A DNA stretch of 64,000 bases from Adenanthera pavonina (GCA_026686845.1 JAIVEN010000010.1:23472001-23536000), one strand, 5' to 3'; shown: positions 12,666-25,158, numbered from the stretch's first letter. Program-made: numbers and translations. The notes: a model not told the origin generated them from the sequence alone.

Positions 12666-13074
12666 AGCAGTGAAGTTTATTGGATTCCTTGGGTTCCAAG
12701 ATAAAGAATTGGTTTTGGTCTGTCCGATGAAATACGTCAGAATGGGCATGTATAAGGACATTTGAAGAGCACAAAAGGTGCCCAAAACAAAAGATTGAAA
12801 AGTAATCATCTAACATAATCTAATCCGTGTTTAAATAAAAATGAAATGCATGCTTTACAAAAGAATAAAGAACTTGACCAAATAAACACATTTGCCATTC
12901 AAAAAATGTAACACAAGGGTACTTCGACTTATGTAGCTGGTTGCCAAAAACATGAACATCAAGGACTATACTCAAGTATTCCAATTCAAACTAAAAATTC
13001 ATAATCATTACCATCATTATGATTTTCCTAACAGGGGAAGCCATACGCAAATCATATAGTGTTATGCTCTGGTC
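12666..13074 (-). pseudogene. Captured fragment of a Sof1/DCAF13-like WD40 gene (two exons)
   Basis: Two adjacent exons of one gene on the minus strand. Exon at 13074-13013 follows TTGCAG and reads DQSITLYDLRMASPVRK then IIMM, ending ATG|GTAATG. Exon at 12719-12666 follows GGACAG and reads TKTNSLSWNPRNPINFTA, ending GCT|GTAAGT. Joined across the 293-bp intron the phase is kept. This is the WD40 segment typical of Sof1/DCAF13 proteins, which act in small-subunit rRNA processing and as CUL4-DDB1 substrate receptors. Only this short central part is present, so it is a fragment carried by CACTA1. Assignment rests on recalled family sequence. Confidence 0.7.
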
Positions 13075-14494
13075 ACTGCAAGGAAAAAGTAGATAAAGCA
13101 ACTAGATTAACACACGCACACAAAAAGAAGAAAAATAATCTAGTCATTACTCTTCTAAGTGCAGTAAACAAGAAGTTTAAAGCAAACATGAATTGAAATT
13201 TGAATGAGCAACTTTAGTTAAATGCTAAATGAATGAAACCAAAGTACTAATTATATTCCACTCAAGAAATGAGAATATTGGAACATTCTATTCTGCAATT
13301 TTTTGCCAATATGGTCATTTCACTCTTTCATGACAGGATCAATCCACAAATAGCCCTTGTGGAAACACCGAAATCACAAGTAGTTGGCAAACAAAAAAAA
13401 AAGCACAAACTACGGTGTTATTTTTCAAATCACAAGTACCTTGGCCAGATGGGATTTGATTTACTATAATGGATAGTTGATGATAAAGATTTAAAAAAAA
13501 AAAGACCGAGAATGGGTAGGTTGGATAATTTCACTTACACCCAAGCACCTATGGGATATAGATTCACGGATAACACATAACATGACAGGGCATGAATATA
13601 GCTTCGATAATACTCCCAATTACACATAAAACACGTCCCATAAATAGATTCATACGGTTCCACGCAACAGAGCTCTATAGCTTATTCAAAAAATTACAAC
13701 GAGAGAGCTAAATGGAAAATTAAGAAATTTAATTTAATAATATATCATAAACCAATAGGTTTTTATCAGCCATTGGCCAATTTCAATTTGACATGATCCA
13801 AAGCAGATACACCACCTTAGCTTTCATGAGATTGTTGTATGTTTCTAATTTTATGGGTTTTTAAGAAGAAAGAGGATGAGGAGGATTGAGGAGCTGTAAC
13901 CAAAAAATCTTCAATTTAAGTATGGAGTCAAACAAGCCAGTTACGCCTCATCATTCTCTTCCATGTCCACATCTTTACTTTAATGTTAGGTTTGCGAGAA
14001 CAAGAAAATTGAGGAAACACCAGAAATATAACTAGAACGTAGAATATTTACACAAAATTGAAAAGGAACAAACGAGGAAAAAAAAATAGACTACAAACTT
14101 GAACCCTAACCTGCTAAGAAGATGAAATGATGAAACTGGGAAGAAAATGTGTACCTGCTACTGAAAAAAAAGTTAGTGAACAAGGAGGGAGAACACGAAG
14201 AGCAGCATGTTGAACCAAGATGGAGGCAACGACGAACACGGAAGCAACAACAACACGAACAAGGGTTTGGAGGCAAACATGTTGAACCAAAAACAAGAAC
14301 AAGGGTTTGGGGTTTGGAGACGACAATGCGAACTCGGTGAGAGCAAGAATGGAAGTGACAACGGAAGGAAAGAGCCAATGGAGAGTAACAGAGAGGAAGG
14401 GTTTCAGAGATAGGGAAGTGTTTTTGAGTTCATCGATTACAAAGGGTCAGGGTTTAGGAGAATTTTAGTTTTTAAAAAAATAATAAAGGAAAAG

Positions 14495-14736
14495 TAGGCG
14501 GTTATATCAAAAACCGCCTACTTTTTCTTTAAATTTTTAAAGAAAAGTAGGCGGTTATATCTAAAAACCGCCTACTTTTTGTTTTACAATTTTGGGTCTT
14601 ACATTTGTAGGTGGTTATTTAAAATAACCTCCTACAAAAATCTATCTTTGTACTCGGTTATTTTAAAACCACCTAAAAATGTTTTCCATCCCACTTTTAT
14701 AGGCGTTTTTTAAAATAACCGCCTACTTTTGTGGGC
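14495..14736. repeat. Right subterminal repeats of CACTA1
   Basis: Units of GTAGGCGGTTATAT, AACCGCCTAC and decayed forms (GTAGGTGGTTATT, ACCTCCTAC, ATAGGCGTTTTTT) in alternating orientation, mirroring the left end. Several units here have CpG-to-TpG type changes. Confidence 0.7.
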
Positions 14737-16599
14737 CAATGAAAGTCATTTATGTAGTAGTGTTTATAAAAATTTTGGTAGAGTTTTATTTTATAAAATA
14801 GACATCCCGAGGCTCCAAACCCCTCATAAAACTCATCAAACAACATAGAAATATCCCAAATTAGCATTTCATATATATGCCATGATGTCAAATATCAAAA
14901 CAAACAATAATGACAATATGATGTTAATAAAGAGAATTATCTACCTTATAGTACTTCCTTGCTTCCCACACTTTGTCCAATACTTCTTGGACCTTCCAAC
15001 ACTTCTCCAAGCTTTTTTAGGCTTCCTCAAACCTAAACATATCATTAAATAATTACTCAATCTAATGGTTCTATGACTTTCTTCAAAAAGTGTTCATGAA
15101 ACCCTAGTTCTTAAAAAAATTCACCAAAAATTCATTCCTAGCTCAAAAATGATGAATTATACCTCTATTCCATCTAATTTTTCATTGGGAAACCAAATAT
15201 GGCCTTAGAATTACCAAATTTTATCTCTACATATGATTACTGTTCATTCCAAATTAAGCTTCAAAAACCTAAAAATTGTACTTTCTTAATCTTAAGCTTT
15301 TTCATGAAATCAACACTTGTTCCTAGGGTTTTGGACCATAGGGAAACCATTTTTGAGGTCCAATCTATGAAATTCCACCCTAAGTGTGAATAGTAGCTCA
15401 TAAAAAATTAGGGGAATTCAAGAAAATTTTCTACACTTTGTTATACAATAAACTACTTGCATATTCAAGTTTTAAATGAACATTCTATCATTTCCCCTAT
15501 GATTTATGGTTAGAAAACTCCATTTCTTGCTAAATCATGCCATGGACAAAACCCTAAGAGGAAGAGGAAGAAAATCTACTCCATGAACCATGCTTTAAAT
15601 GCCATGGATAGAAAGCTTGAAGTGATGAAAGACAACTTACCATACTTGAGCTTTAAATTTTTGCCTTGAGTTCCTTCTTCTTCTTCCTCTCTTTCTCTCT
15701 TCTTTCTTGTGGTTTTTCTCTCTTCTTTTGCTGCTGGTTCTCTCGTGAAAGTGCAGAAGAAAGAAGGTAATTAGATGACTTAATTAGGTGGTTAATGATA
15801 TGGCTAATTATGGTTAATTAGCAAAAGTAATCATGCTTACTTTTTTAACCAAAAATGACTACTTCTTGGAGAAGTTTTCTCCAAAAAATCAAGCTACCCA
15901 AGCTACCCATTTGTCACGCCTGATGAGAGGGCTTTAAGTGTCTAGTCTGCTCAATTTCTCCTGGTCCAGATATATCATGAACTAGGTCATTTTTAACTGT
16001 ATCGAAAAAACTGCTTTTTACAGTAATTTAGCATTTTTTAGCTACAGGACTATTCTAATTTTGTTTTTATATTTCTATAATTATCCTGTGCCAAATGATA
16101 TCTATGTATGACCCATATCCTATCTTGATTATCTTTTAACCATCGGTAGAGCCCACATTTACTTTATCGGTTTACTATTACTTTTGGACACTTGGCATTG
16201 ATTATTTCTTTATTCTTGAATATTAACCCTTAGTGCCATATACCATTGGACTTCTCTCATCGAGGTTTCCTTTTGATAGTAATTTTTTATATTTACAAAA
16301 TTACCCTTGACCCAGGTTAAATTATAATTTCCAAAACTTTTGAGTCATTAGGTGTAATTTTCCCCATAGATTTTTGCACTTTGAATCCCTATGACTCTAG
16401 GATATGGATGTCATTTTGATCATTCTTTAGGGATAAAAATATAATTTCTCATTTTTCCATCTAACCACAAAAAATGACCTCTTTGCCCTTTTTCACGTAA
16501 AATGGTGTATATCCGTTTTCACTAATTCTTTGTACATTTCATGTTATCGTTTATTTCTTTCTCTTTCATTGCTTTATATCCAATAAAATTTTGGGATAT

Positions 16600-17783
16600 T
16601 TCATTGCTGGCCTAATTCATTCCAAAATTTTATATGGACCCACATACTATAGAGTGAGCTTCTTCACTCAAATTGATCTCCCAACATTTGTGGTAGGAGT
16701 GACCTTCAAAAATACATGATCTCCAGCATCAAACTTTAATGGTCTCTTCCTCCTATCTGCATAACTCTTTTACCAACTTTGCACTGTCAGAAGCTTTTGA
16801 CAAATATTCTCTATTTGCTGAAAGGTTTGATCCACAATATCTGGGCATAATAGACTCTGCTCACCAGGTTTAACCTAACACAATGGTGATCTACATTTCT
16901 GGCCATGCAATGCCTTGTACGAAGCCATTTACAAACTCGAGTGGTAATTGTCATTGTAGGCAAATTCGGCCAAGGACAGGTATAGATCTCAATTGCCTTT
17001 GTTCTCCAAAAACACAAGCTCACAGCATGTCTTCTAGAGTTTGAATCATTCTTTTAGTTTGCCCATTAGATTGAGGATAATAAGTAATACTGAAATTCAA
17101 CTTTGTCCCCATGGCCTTCTGAAGAGACTTCCAAAACCTAGATGTAAATGAAGGATCTCTATTCGACACAATATTCGTTGGAATCCCGTGTAATCTCACA
17201 ATCTCATTTATGTACAGTTGGGCCAACTTTTCCATTAAAATGGTCTCCTGAATTGAAAGAAAATGGGCTGACTTTGTCAATCTATCTATAATTACCCATA
17301 TTGCATTATGCCATGAAGAGGTCCTTAGTAACCCCATCACAAAATCCATGGTAATGTTATCCCATTAGACAAATTAGACATCTCACCACAGACTCTGCGA
17401 TGTCCTTTTTAATGCCTAACCACTAGTGCCCTCATTTTAAATCTTGGTACATCTTGGTGCTACCTGAGTGAATAGTATACCTGCTTAACATTTGGTACAC
17501 AAATCCAACCACAGTACCGAATAATACCATCCTCCAATATATCAAAGTCCTGTGTTTCTGCCATTTCAATTCATTCGCGAATGTCTAAAAGACAGTTATC
17601 CTCCAATTGAGCATAGCAAAGGTTTCTCAACAAATCACTTGATACATTGATAGATCCCATTACTAGTGCTATAGGGTGTACATTAATGGATAACTTCATA
17701 TGTCTCAAGCTTTCTAACAACTGTTGTTCTCTCATCATCATCGTGGCTATATGGATCAACTTTCTACTCAATGCATCCGCCAC
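16600..17783 (-). pseudogene. Element E: RNase H end and integrase region, decayed
   Basis: Minus-strand remnants of a Ty3/gypsy pol. 17783-17571 carries the end of RNase H with ADALSRK and the linker to integrase. 17349-17020 carries the integrase core with VDRLTKSAHFLSI-like text (IDRLTKSAHF), SNRDPSFTSRFWKSLQK and PQSNGQTKRMIQTLEDML. In the DDE triad the last motif reads QTKR where QTER is usual, so the catalytic Glu is replaced by Lys. The part after 17020 is shifted in frame. The 3' end (C-terminal chromodomain, polypurine tract, 3' LTR) is missing: at about 16600 the text passes into B4. Confidence 0.75.
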
Positions 17784-18430
17784 TACATTGGCCTTCCCAG
17801 GATGATACTTTAAAGCAAATTCATAATCTTTTAAGAATTCTACCTATCTCCTTTGTCTCATGTTCAACTCTTTTTGGTCAAATAGATACTTCAAAATTTT
17901 ATGATCACTGAATACCTCAAACAGAGTGCCATATAGATTATGCCTCTATAACTTTAAGACAAACACTACAGTCGCTAGCTCAAGGTCATGAGTAAGATAA
18001 TTCTCTTCATGAGGTTTCAATTGTCTTGAAACATATGCCACAACTCTTCCCTATTGCATTAATAAACACCTAGAGCATTCTTAGAGGCGTCCGTATAAAC
18101 TATGAATGAGTCGAATAGGTTAGGGATAATCAGCACCAGGGTAGATGTCAAATGAACCTTCAGTTCTTAGAATACTCTTTCACACCTATCATCCCAAATG
18201 AAAGATCGATCCTTGTGAGTAAGTCTAGTCAAGGGCATAACAAGTTGAGAGAATCCCTTGATGAACCTCCAGTAGTAACTTTCCAATCCCAGAAAACTGC
18301 GAATTTCAGCTCCGATTGTCATCTTTCCCAATTCAATACTGCTTCTATTTTACTAGGATCTACTGCTACACCTTCTTCAGAAATCACATGGCATATGAAT
18401 CTCTCCTCCCTTAGCCAAAACTCACATTTA

Positions 18431-19036
18431 CTAAGTTTGACATATAGTTGGTGATCCCCCAACAATTGAAGCATAATCCGAAGATAAAGTGCATGCTCTT
18501 CTTTTACTCTTGGAGTATATCAAAATATCATCAATGAATATAATCACAAACTTGTGTAGATATGGCTGGAATATCATGTTCATATAATCTATGAAAGTTC
18601 CCGAGGCGTTTGTCAACATGAATGGCATCACAAGGAGCTCGTAATACCCATATCGAGTTCGAAAAGCTATTTTAAGCACATCCTTAGTAGGCACCTAAAG
18701 TTGATGGTATCTCGACTTGAAATCAATTTTAGAGAAAATTGAGGCACCTACTAATTGATCAATCAAGATATCGATCTAAGGCAAAGGATAATTGTTCTTG
18801 ATTGCTACCCTGTTTAACTACCTGTAATCAATGCACAATCTGAGACTACCATCCTTCTTCTTAACAAATAATACTAGAGCTCCCCAAGGCAAGACACTTG
18901 ATTTGATGAAACCCCTTTTCAATAAATCTTCAATCTGCTTCTTGAGTTCTTTTAATTTAGATAGTGCTAGTCGATATGGAGCCTCAAAAATAGGACTGTC
19001 TTGGGCACTAAATCGATGGAAAACTCCAACTCTCAC
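18431..19036 (-). pseudogene. Element E: reverse transcriptase, broken
   Basis: Minus-strand RT fragments. 19036-18818 reads EAPYRLALSKLKELKKQIED and LFVKKKDGSLRLCIDYR. 18694-18431 reads FRTRYGYYELLVMPFMLTNA and FIIFIDDILIYSKS-like text with the catalytic IDD pair. Between them (18695-18817) the SKIDLR block is in the sequence but interrupted by stops. RT copies retrotransposon RNA into DNA in the cytoplasmic particle. The frame differs from the protease and RNase H pieces, so indels have accumulated. Confidence 0.8.
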
Positions 19037-19142
19037 GGTGGTGGCAAGTCGATAATCTCCTTTGGAAACACATTAGGATATTCACATACAACTGGAGACC
19101 TTTCTATACCTACTTCTTCATTCATGTTAACAAAGAAGAAAA

Positions 19143-19560
19143 CTAGAAACCCTTCACACCTTTTCTACAAGTATTTGTTGGCTTAGGCAAAGAACAGACA
19201 AATATTTTCATCCCATGAACACTAGGGATATTCATCGGTAATGACATAATCTTCCGAGCACAGTCAAGAATAGAATTATTTGCCTCCAAACAATCCATCC
19301 CAATGATAACATCAATCTCTTGCAATGGTAGACAAATGAGATCCAGTGTAGTGCTTCATTATTCAAAATGAACCATACAATTCAAACAAGTTTAAGCAGT
19401 TCTTAATGAAACTCCCATGGGTTTGGAGACCGACAATTCAAAAGGTAACTCCATTGCCACAATACCTAATCTCTAAGCACAATCATAAGATATAAAGGAA
19501 TACGATGCACTAGAATCAAACAATGCATGGAGTTTATATTTACCTCTAATCAAGTTAGGT
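19143..19560 (-). pseudogene. Element E: retropepsin-like protease, broken
   Basis: Minus strand. The active-site segment near 19520 reads LFDSSASYSFISYD, where the family has DSGAS; the glycine after the catalytic Asp-Ser is replaced by serine. Downstream, 19325-19143 reads DVIIGMDCLEANN and the connector to RT. In-frame stops separate the two pieces. It would have processed the Gag-Pol polyprotein. Confidence 0.65.
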
Positions 19561-19644
19561 GCTACATTCACTTCTTGTCTGGTTATTATGAAGACTCATC
19601 CGGGCATCATTGGCCTTCTCATTGCATCATCACATCTAGGCTCA

Positions 19645-20846
19645 TGGTAACCCCATGAAATATGTCTAGGCTTCCCACAGTTATAGCAAATCAAACACGG
19701 TCAATCGCCATGGCTCATTCCATATTTTGCACAAGGAGTTGAAGCACTGCTTGAACCGTATTAAGAAGAAACTAAATCTCTCCCTGCATATTCACTCCGA
19801 ATAGGGCTTACTCAGTCAAAGCCTTCTCTATAGAATTGTCCTCTGCCATATTGGCCTCTATTGGATTGATCTCTGTCAAACATGCCTCTTCCTCTTTCAT
19901 GATAGCCTCTATTGTGATGGCCTCTTCCTCCACTAGAACCACCACTGCCATTACTACTACCAAATCTACTTCCTTTACTAACACTTCTAGTAGGTCTTAG
20001 ATGAGAAAAGGCTCAGATCATTGAATTCCTTTTCTCTTCCTCCATTTCCTGCATTGACTAGGAAAGAACACATGTCTTCACACACAGGTCCTCAAAGGGC
20101 ACAAATTCAACCACCGATAGTCGCTCCTTTATTTCTGGATAAGCTTCCTCAAACAATCATTGTGCCTTCCACCTACCATCGAAGTGATTATTCAAGTAGG
20201 TGGAATATTTGGCTAGGTCTAGAAATTGATCAATATAATCATTAGCCAACAAATTCCCTTGTTGAAAAGCTAGAAACTCAGCCTCCTTTTGCATCATTAA
20301 GGCCAGAGGGAAATAGTGTGCAAAGAATCTTTCTTTAAATTGTTACCAAGTCATTGGAGCATTTATGGATTTAACACTTAGGAGAACACTCCTCCACGAA
20401 CACTTATCCTTCTTATCAAGTTTAAACACTACCAGTTGCACCTTCTATTCAAAGATGCAATCTATCACACCAAATATAGTCTCTAATTGATCGACCCATT
20501 CCTCAGCCAATGCAGGGTCCATTTTACATTCGAAAGCTGGGGTATTAAACTTCTGAAAGTTCTTCAGTTGGGAGGAGATACCCCTTCTTTCAGTTCTTGG
20601 GGCTCTCTCAAGTTCTACCTCATCCTCATCCTCATCTTGATCAATATCATTATTGTCATCTCCTGCATTCAAATCAACATACATGTCAGGACCTCCATTC
20701 ATATCACCATACTCTTGTCGGTTCATTTGCTCTTACAATCTATTCAATGTCTCCCCCTCTATGTCCACTTGGTCACTTAAGCCTATCAATATCTCATGCA
20801 TTTGTCTAATCAACTCACTATTACTCGGCCTTTCTCTACGACACAT
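19645..20846 (-). pseudogene. Element E: gag with zinc knuckle, broken
   Basis: Starts at ATG 20846 (MCRRERPSNSELIRQMHEIL), matching the start of the gag of element A. 20726-20445 holds an acidic stretch then GISSQLKNFQKFNTPAFE and EEWVDQLETIFGVIDC, the Retrotrans_gag region. A Gly/Arg-rich segment near 19800-19950 precedes the zinc knuckle at 19688-19647, CYNCGKPRHISWGY, in which the fourth ligand is Tyr instead of Cys. Several in-frame stops are present. Gag forms the virus-like particle and binds RNA. Confidence 0.75.
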
Positions 20847-20979
20847 TTTCACCTACACACAAGTAACAACATATTCAATTATATGGCTCTAGACTAGTAT
20901 TGCAATAGGAATATAAGTCTCTTTGCAATTGAAATTGTGCCAAGTATTACCACAAGCAAAAACAATGGCGTGTATCATT

Positions 20980-20991
20980 GCTCTGATACCA
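20980..20991 (-). promoter_or_regulatory. Primer-binding site of element E (initiator Met tRNA)
   Basis: Minus strand TGGTATCAGAGC, complementary to the 3' end of plant initiator tRNA-Met, three bases inside the LTR edge at 20995. This fixes the element's orientation as minus. Confidence 0.85.
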
Positions 20992-20994
20992 AAA

Positions 20995-23310
20995 TGTAGC
21001 ACCCTACTTTAGCATACCTCCAATCATGACCAATTATTTCAAAAATTAACCAAACCAAACCAAAACACCCCAACTTTAACTCCCAAAACATTGCACCTCA
21101 TAAAAGGCACCAGAACTGGGCTGGAGACGCGGTTTGGTATAGTACTACCACGACCTTAGTTGTGCAATAGCGTTTGGTGCCATGGCTAAGCTTCTAGCAT
21201 CGTGGCACCAGTATCAGTTCCCATATCAACAAATTGCTGATTTTTCGGTAACATAATTTTATACTTCGACCTCCAATTGATCTGATTCTAAGTCCTACAG
21301 GTCAACCTTGTCCCAATTAATCCACAACACTAGTGTCACTCAAATCCATCCTCGTTTGGAGATTTTGGACACTCGATACCATTTTAGCCACTTTTTAACC
21401 AAAACTCAACATAAACTTCTTCCAATTGCTACCAAAGGCAATTTGACCATTATTGACCATTCACACAAGTCCGAATCAACTCAACCAACTTATTAAAAGA
21501 GGTTTTTGCTCAAAGGAACCACTCCTATGAGAATTGACACCCTTGAACCCCAATTTCCTATAATGGGCTATATGCCCAAAAATCCCATATATGGCCCAAA
21601 ATCCCCTTTTAGGCTTACCATACAACCAATACAACTCACAGACACCTATTCCAGTAATAATGACCCATACCCAGGTCCATCTCATCCTACACATGTACAA
21701 CCATTCACGTATATAACCATACCACAACATCATCATTACTATCACATGTCATTCATCATCATCAACATTCTATATCTATCATCATCACAACATCATTGTT
21801 ATCATATCAATTACAAACATGTTATCCTACTTGGTACAATGGATACATAGACAATACATGCATACTATTAATGACATGAAGAATTCCTAATGCCGAAGTG
21901 ACTACAATTCCCTCATCTTCTCCAGACTAGTGCTAGAGCTTTTACCTGTAATGTTAGTCATGGAAAGAGGTGTAAGACAAAGTCTCAATGATCGGGAACA
22001 ACTACACGCAATATATATACTTATCCACACAATCATGCACATGGTACAATGAAATGTAAATGAATGGTATGCATGTTCTCCCTCATACACGCCTAGAACA
22101 ATGAGCTGTCGTCATCACAAGACATTTCCAATTGATGATTCCCTTCCAACAATTAGTGGAGATTGATTTCAAGACTTCACCAAGCTCATCTTACACTAAT
22201 CCAACCTGGCCAAAGTTTACACTAGTACGTTGGTCGTGGCTCTCTTTCCCCTGGACCACTGTGACTTGGTGGTGATTTAGGGAAGGTGCATCCCCAAATC
22301 TACTGCTACCTGGCCCTCCCATGGAGAGAATTTAGTAGCAGGGATCACTATCATATCATCATCATATCCCATCTCATTATCACCTCAACATCAATCTCTC
22401 ACTATACAATCACATGATGATGATGTCAATGTCATTCCAACATACATCTAAACAGATATGTATATATATCATCATATGGACATGCTAGCATGCAATGGTA
22501 TGTGGATGCTATAACATCATAAATACACATCATATGCAATCATCCTATCTTAACTAGCCATGTGTATCCCCCAATATGTAGAAAAACCATACACATACAC
22601 AATCAATATCATGTTATGAAAAGAAACATACATATATATCAACATATATTCACATAAATCATAAATCCCCAGTTACCTCAAGTTGTCAATACCATGCACA
22701 TGATTCCACAAGCTTCTCAAATTGCCAACCACGACTTGTGATCCTCCAATCAATTAAACAACCACTACAATACCATAATATCTCAAGTAACATAATATAC
22801 AACTTGACTAAAATCCATAACTCAATCAATTATGCTTAAACCAAGGTTTTAATACTATTTTCATGCATCATTGAGCTCCAACTAACCATTCAAATCATAA
22901 CTCATCCTACCAATTCTAGATTTCATACATCTTCCACCAAGAACAACTTAAGATTAGGCTTAAATCATACACACTCCGTCTAAAACTCACACCCAAGCAT
23001 TATTAACATTGAATAACACTTTATTAATATCATTTCATCCAATTTAATTGGTAGAATTATGCCAAAACTGAAACTCAACATATATACCTGAAAATCCAAC
23101 TCAAATATAAAAGAAAAATGGAGAAGGAGGAGCAAGGATCACTTACCAATGATTAATCAAGTTTCTAGAGGCCATAAGTCACTATCTAAAGCAGAAATCT
23201 AAAGCCCTAACGTAGTTCCCTCTTCTCTCCTTTGTTTGCCTTTCGTTCATCTATCTGAAATGCTTCTATTTTAAACTGATTTCTTGACTCTCATTGTAGC
23301 TCCATATTAC
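20995..23310 (-). mobile_element. Element E 5' LTR, truncated
   Basis: On the plus strand it begins TGTAGCACCCTACTTTAGC next to the primer site. It follows the gypsy A LTR block by block: the ACTCCCAAAACATTGCACC region, the TCTTCTCCAGACTAGTGCTAG region at 21915, the CTCTCTTTCCCCTGGACC and GATTTAGGGAAGGTGCATCC region at 22240-22290, and the TTTTAAACTGATTTCTTGACTCTC region at 23268. After about 23310 the expected last 250 bases are absent and family B text follows, so the LTR was cut by a deletion. Confidence 0.75.
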
Positions 23311-23939
23311 TAGGGATAACATTTACAAACTACTATATAATTCTCCTAGTCCAGCAATACTCTATGTTGGTTACTATATACTTAGACCGGTAAAGTTACC
23401 TTTTGTAGTAAAAAATAACTTTATGAGTATAGGATTAAAGCAAACCTATACCTGGAATTACTTTATTTTCCTATCTCTAAAAAGCTCCTTTTGCAATGTC
23501 CAATAACTTTTCTTTTTACCTTTTTAGCTTTTACAGATCAAAAAGTAACTTTATCGATAAAAAGTTACTTTTTAACTTTTAGCACTGATTATTTCTTTAT
23601 CCTTAAACATTAACTCTCAGTGCCACTCATCTCATCAAGAGCTTCATGTTAACAGTAATTTTACATATTTACAAAATTATCTTGACTCGAAGTAAAATTA
23701 GAATTTATGATTCTTTCGGGTCATTAGATGTAATTTTCCCAAAAAGTTCAAACTTTTGCTACCTCAATGTGACTTCCTGCGTCTCTTTTTTTTGTTTAGG
23801 GGTAAAATTGTTATTTTCTTCTTTTTTTTCTAAGCGAGATAAATAACCTCTTTGTCCAGTTTCACACAAAACAATGTATGTTCATTTTCACAAATTCCTT
23901 TTACATTTTGAGATATCTAAGCTTTTTAAGAATATTACA
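23310..23939 (-). mobile_element. Family B fragment, copy B8
   Basis: Matches the right-hand 600 bases of B2 and B4: the GATTATTTCTTTATCCTTAAACATTAA run at 23586, ATTTACAAAATTATCTTGAC at 23667, and TTTCACACAAAACAATGTATG at 23861. It ends AATATTACA at 23939, a recognisable B terminus, directly against integrase sequence of element D. The left part was removed by the deletion that also cut the element E LTR. The missing end prevents a TSD test. Confidence 0.65.
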
Positions 23940-24915
23940 ATCGTAGACAGATTAACTAAGTCTGCCCATTTTTTATCCATTAGGGAGACTACTACAATGG
24001 AAAAGTTGGCACAATTGTATGTGGATGAGATTGTCATACTACATGGAGTCCCAAAAAGTATTGTTTCATATTCAAATCTACGGTTTACTTTGAAGATTTG
24101 AAGTTCCCTTCAGGAAGCTATAGGGACGAGATTAAATTTTAGTACTGCCTACTATCCTCAGTCGGATGGGTAGACTGAAAGGATAATTCAGACCTTGGAG
24201 GGCATGTTGAGGGCATGTGTTTTAGAGCAAAAAGGCAATTGGGATAAGTACCTCTCATTGGTGTAATTTGCCTACAATAATATCACTCTAATATGCAAAT
24301 GGCTCCGTTTGAAGTCTTGTATGGAAGGAAGTGTCAATTAACTTTATGTTGGGTAGAACTCAATGAGAGGAGTGTGTTGGGGCAAGATATAATATATTAA
24401 ACTACCCAACAAACAGACAATATTCGTCAGAAGCTTGTAGATGCTCATAGTAGATAAAAGAGTTATGCAGATATGAGAAGACTATTGGAGTTTGGTGTTA
24501 AAGACCATGTGTTTCTCAAGGTCCCCTAACCATTAGTGTATGAAGGTCTATCCGCACCAAAAAGCTTACCTCGAGGTATATGGGGCTGTTTCAACTCCTC
24601 GATAGGAATGGGCCGATGGTATACCGAGTGTCGTTATTTCGTAGTTTAACTAGGTTGCATGACATGTTCCATGTATCTCAACTCAAGAAGTACCTACCTG
24701 ACCCATCTCACATTATCGAGCATGAAGAGGTACAGTTACAAGAGAATTTGTCATTTAACGCTAGGTCAGAAAGAATTATGGATTCGAACATGAAGCAATT
24801 GAGGAATAAGACTATTAAGCTAATGAAAGTCCTATGAACAAGTTTGACATCAAGTGAAGCTACTTGGGAGATGGAGGATTCAATACGGGGGAATTATCCT
24901 CACTTCTTTCACTAA
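23940..24915 (+). pseudogene. Element D: integrase core to chromodomain, broken
   Basis: Plus-strand gypsy pol remnant. 23940-24101 reads IVDRLTKSAHFLSIRE and the YVDEIVILHGVPKSIVS segment. 24150-24300 holds the Y-PQSDG / ERIIQTLEG-like block with a stop. 24580-24837 reads LTRLHDMFHVSQLKKYLPDP and QLRNKTIKLMKVL, then after a stop TSSEATWEMEDSIR and YPHFFH, the C-terminal chromodomain seen in chromoviruses. That domain directs integration through chromatin marks. Everything upstream of the integrase middle is missing because B8 and the 23310 deletion lie there. Confidence 0.8.
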
Positions 24916-24951
24916 TGTATGTGATTAAAATTTTGAGGAAGAAATTTTTAT

Positions 24952-24966
24952 AAGCTGGGGAGGATA
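24952..24966 (+). promoter_or_regulatory. Polypurine tract of element D
   Basis: AAGCTGGGGAGGATA immediately before the LTR start TGACAACCC at 24967. It is the plus-strand DNA primer site of LTR retrotransposons and confirms plus orientation. Confidence 0.7.
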
Positions 24967-25158
24967 TGACAACCCTAATTATTAATCTCAAGGTGATTAT
25001 TGATGAATGGTACAAGACAGGAGGAAAGGATCAAAATTGAGAAAGAAGGAAAAGTGGGACAGAAAGCATCATGCCACGATGAGGAATAGTGCCACCACAG
25101 TGGACAAGCCTAGGTTGGCTCCGGTCCAAGTTAGTAAGACTGATGTTGTGACACCAGT

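Larger units (their letters stand above)
10227..14762. mobile_element. CACTA1, non-autonomous CACTA (En/Spm) transposon carrying host gene pieces
   Basis: Starts CACTACTACAAAAATAGG and ends TGTAGTAGTG, the inverted CACTA terminus, flanked by the 3-bp duplication TTT (10224-10226 and 14763-14765) expected for this superfamily. Both ends carry clusters of TAGGCGGTTAT and ATAACCGCCTA. The 4.5 kb interior encodes no transposase. It contains exon-like pieces of a Sof1/DCAF13 WD40 gene and one further exon-like piece, all on the minus strand. The left end is closely similar to that of CACTA2, so both belong to one family. Confidence 0.9.
9985..16605 (-). mobile_element. Family B LTR, copy B4 (degraded, split by CACTA1)
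   Basis: 14766-16600 matches the right half of B2 (46271-47839) and the reverse complement of B1: the GGCTTCCTCAAACCTAA block at 15030, the leader at 15670-15730, the CCAGATATATC block at 15965, and the run 16180-16520 shared with 23580-23900 and 47520-47790. The left part, roughly 9985-10223, resembles the middle of the B unit, but its outer end is not recognisable. CACTA1 interrupts it with a TTT target duplication. The right end lacks a clean GTTACA and abuts the pol of element E. Confidence 0.65.

Noticed and set aside
14106..14378. Cys-rich minus-strand ORF (90 codons) and its overlapping plus-strand ORFs
   Set aside because: The open frames on both strands come from a locally repetitive, GA-rich stretch (AACAAGGGTTTGG duplicated). 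It looks like a 5' leader of a captured gene, not a coding region.
20970..21000. tRNA-like sequence near the LTR edges
   Set aside because: Only the 11-12 bases complementary to the initiator tRNA 3' end are present; this is a primer-binding site and not a tRNA gene.
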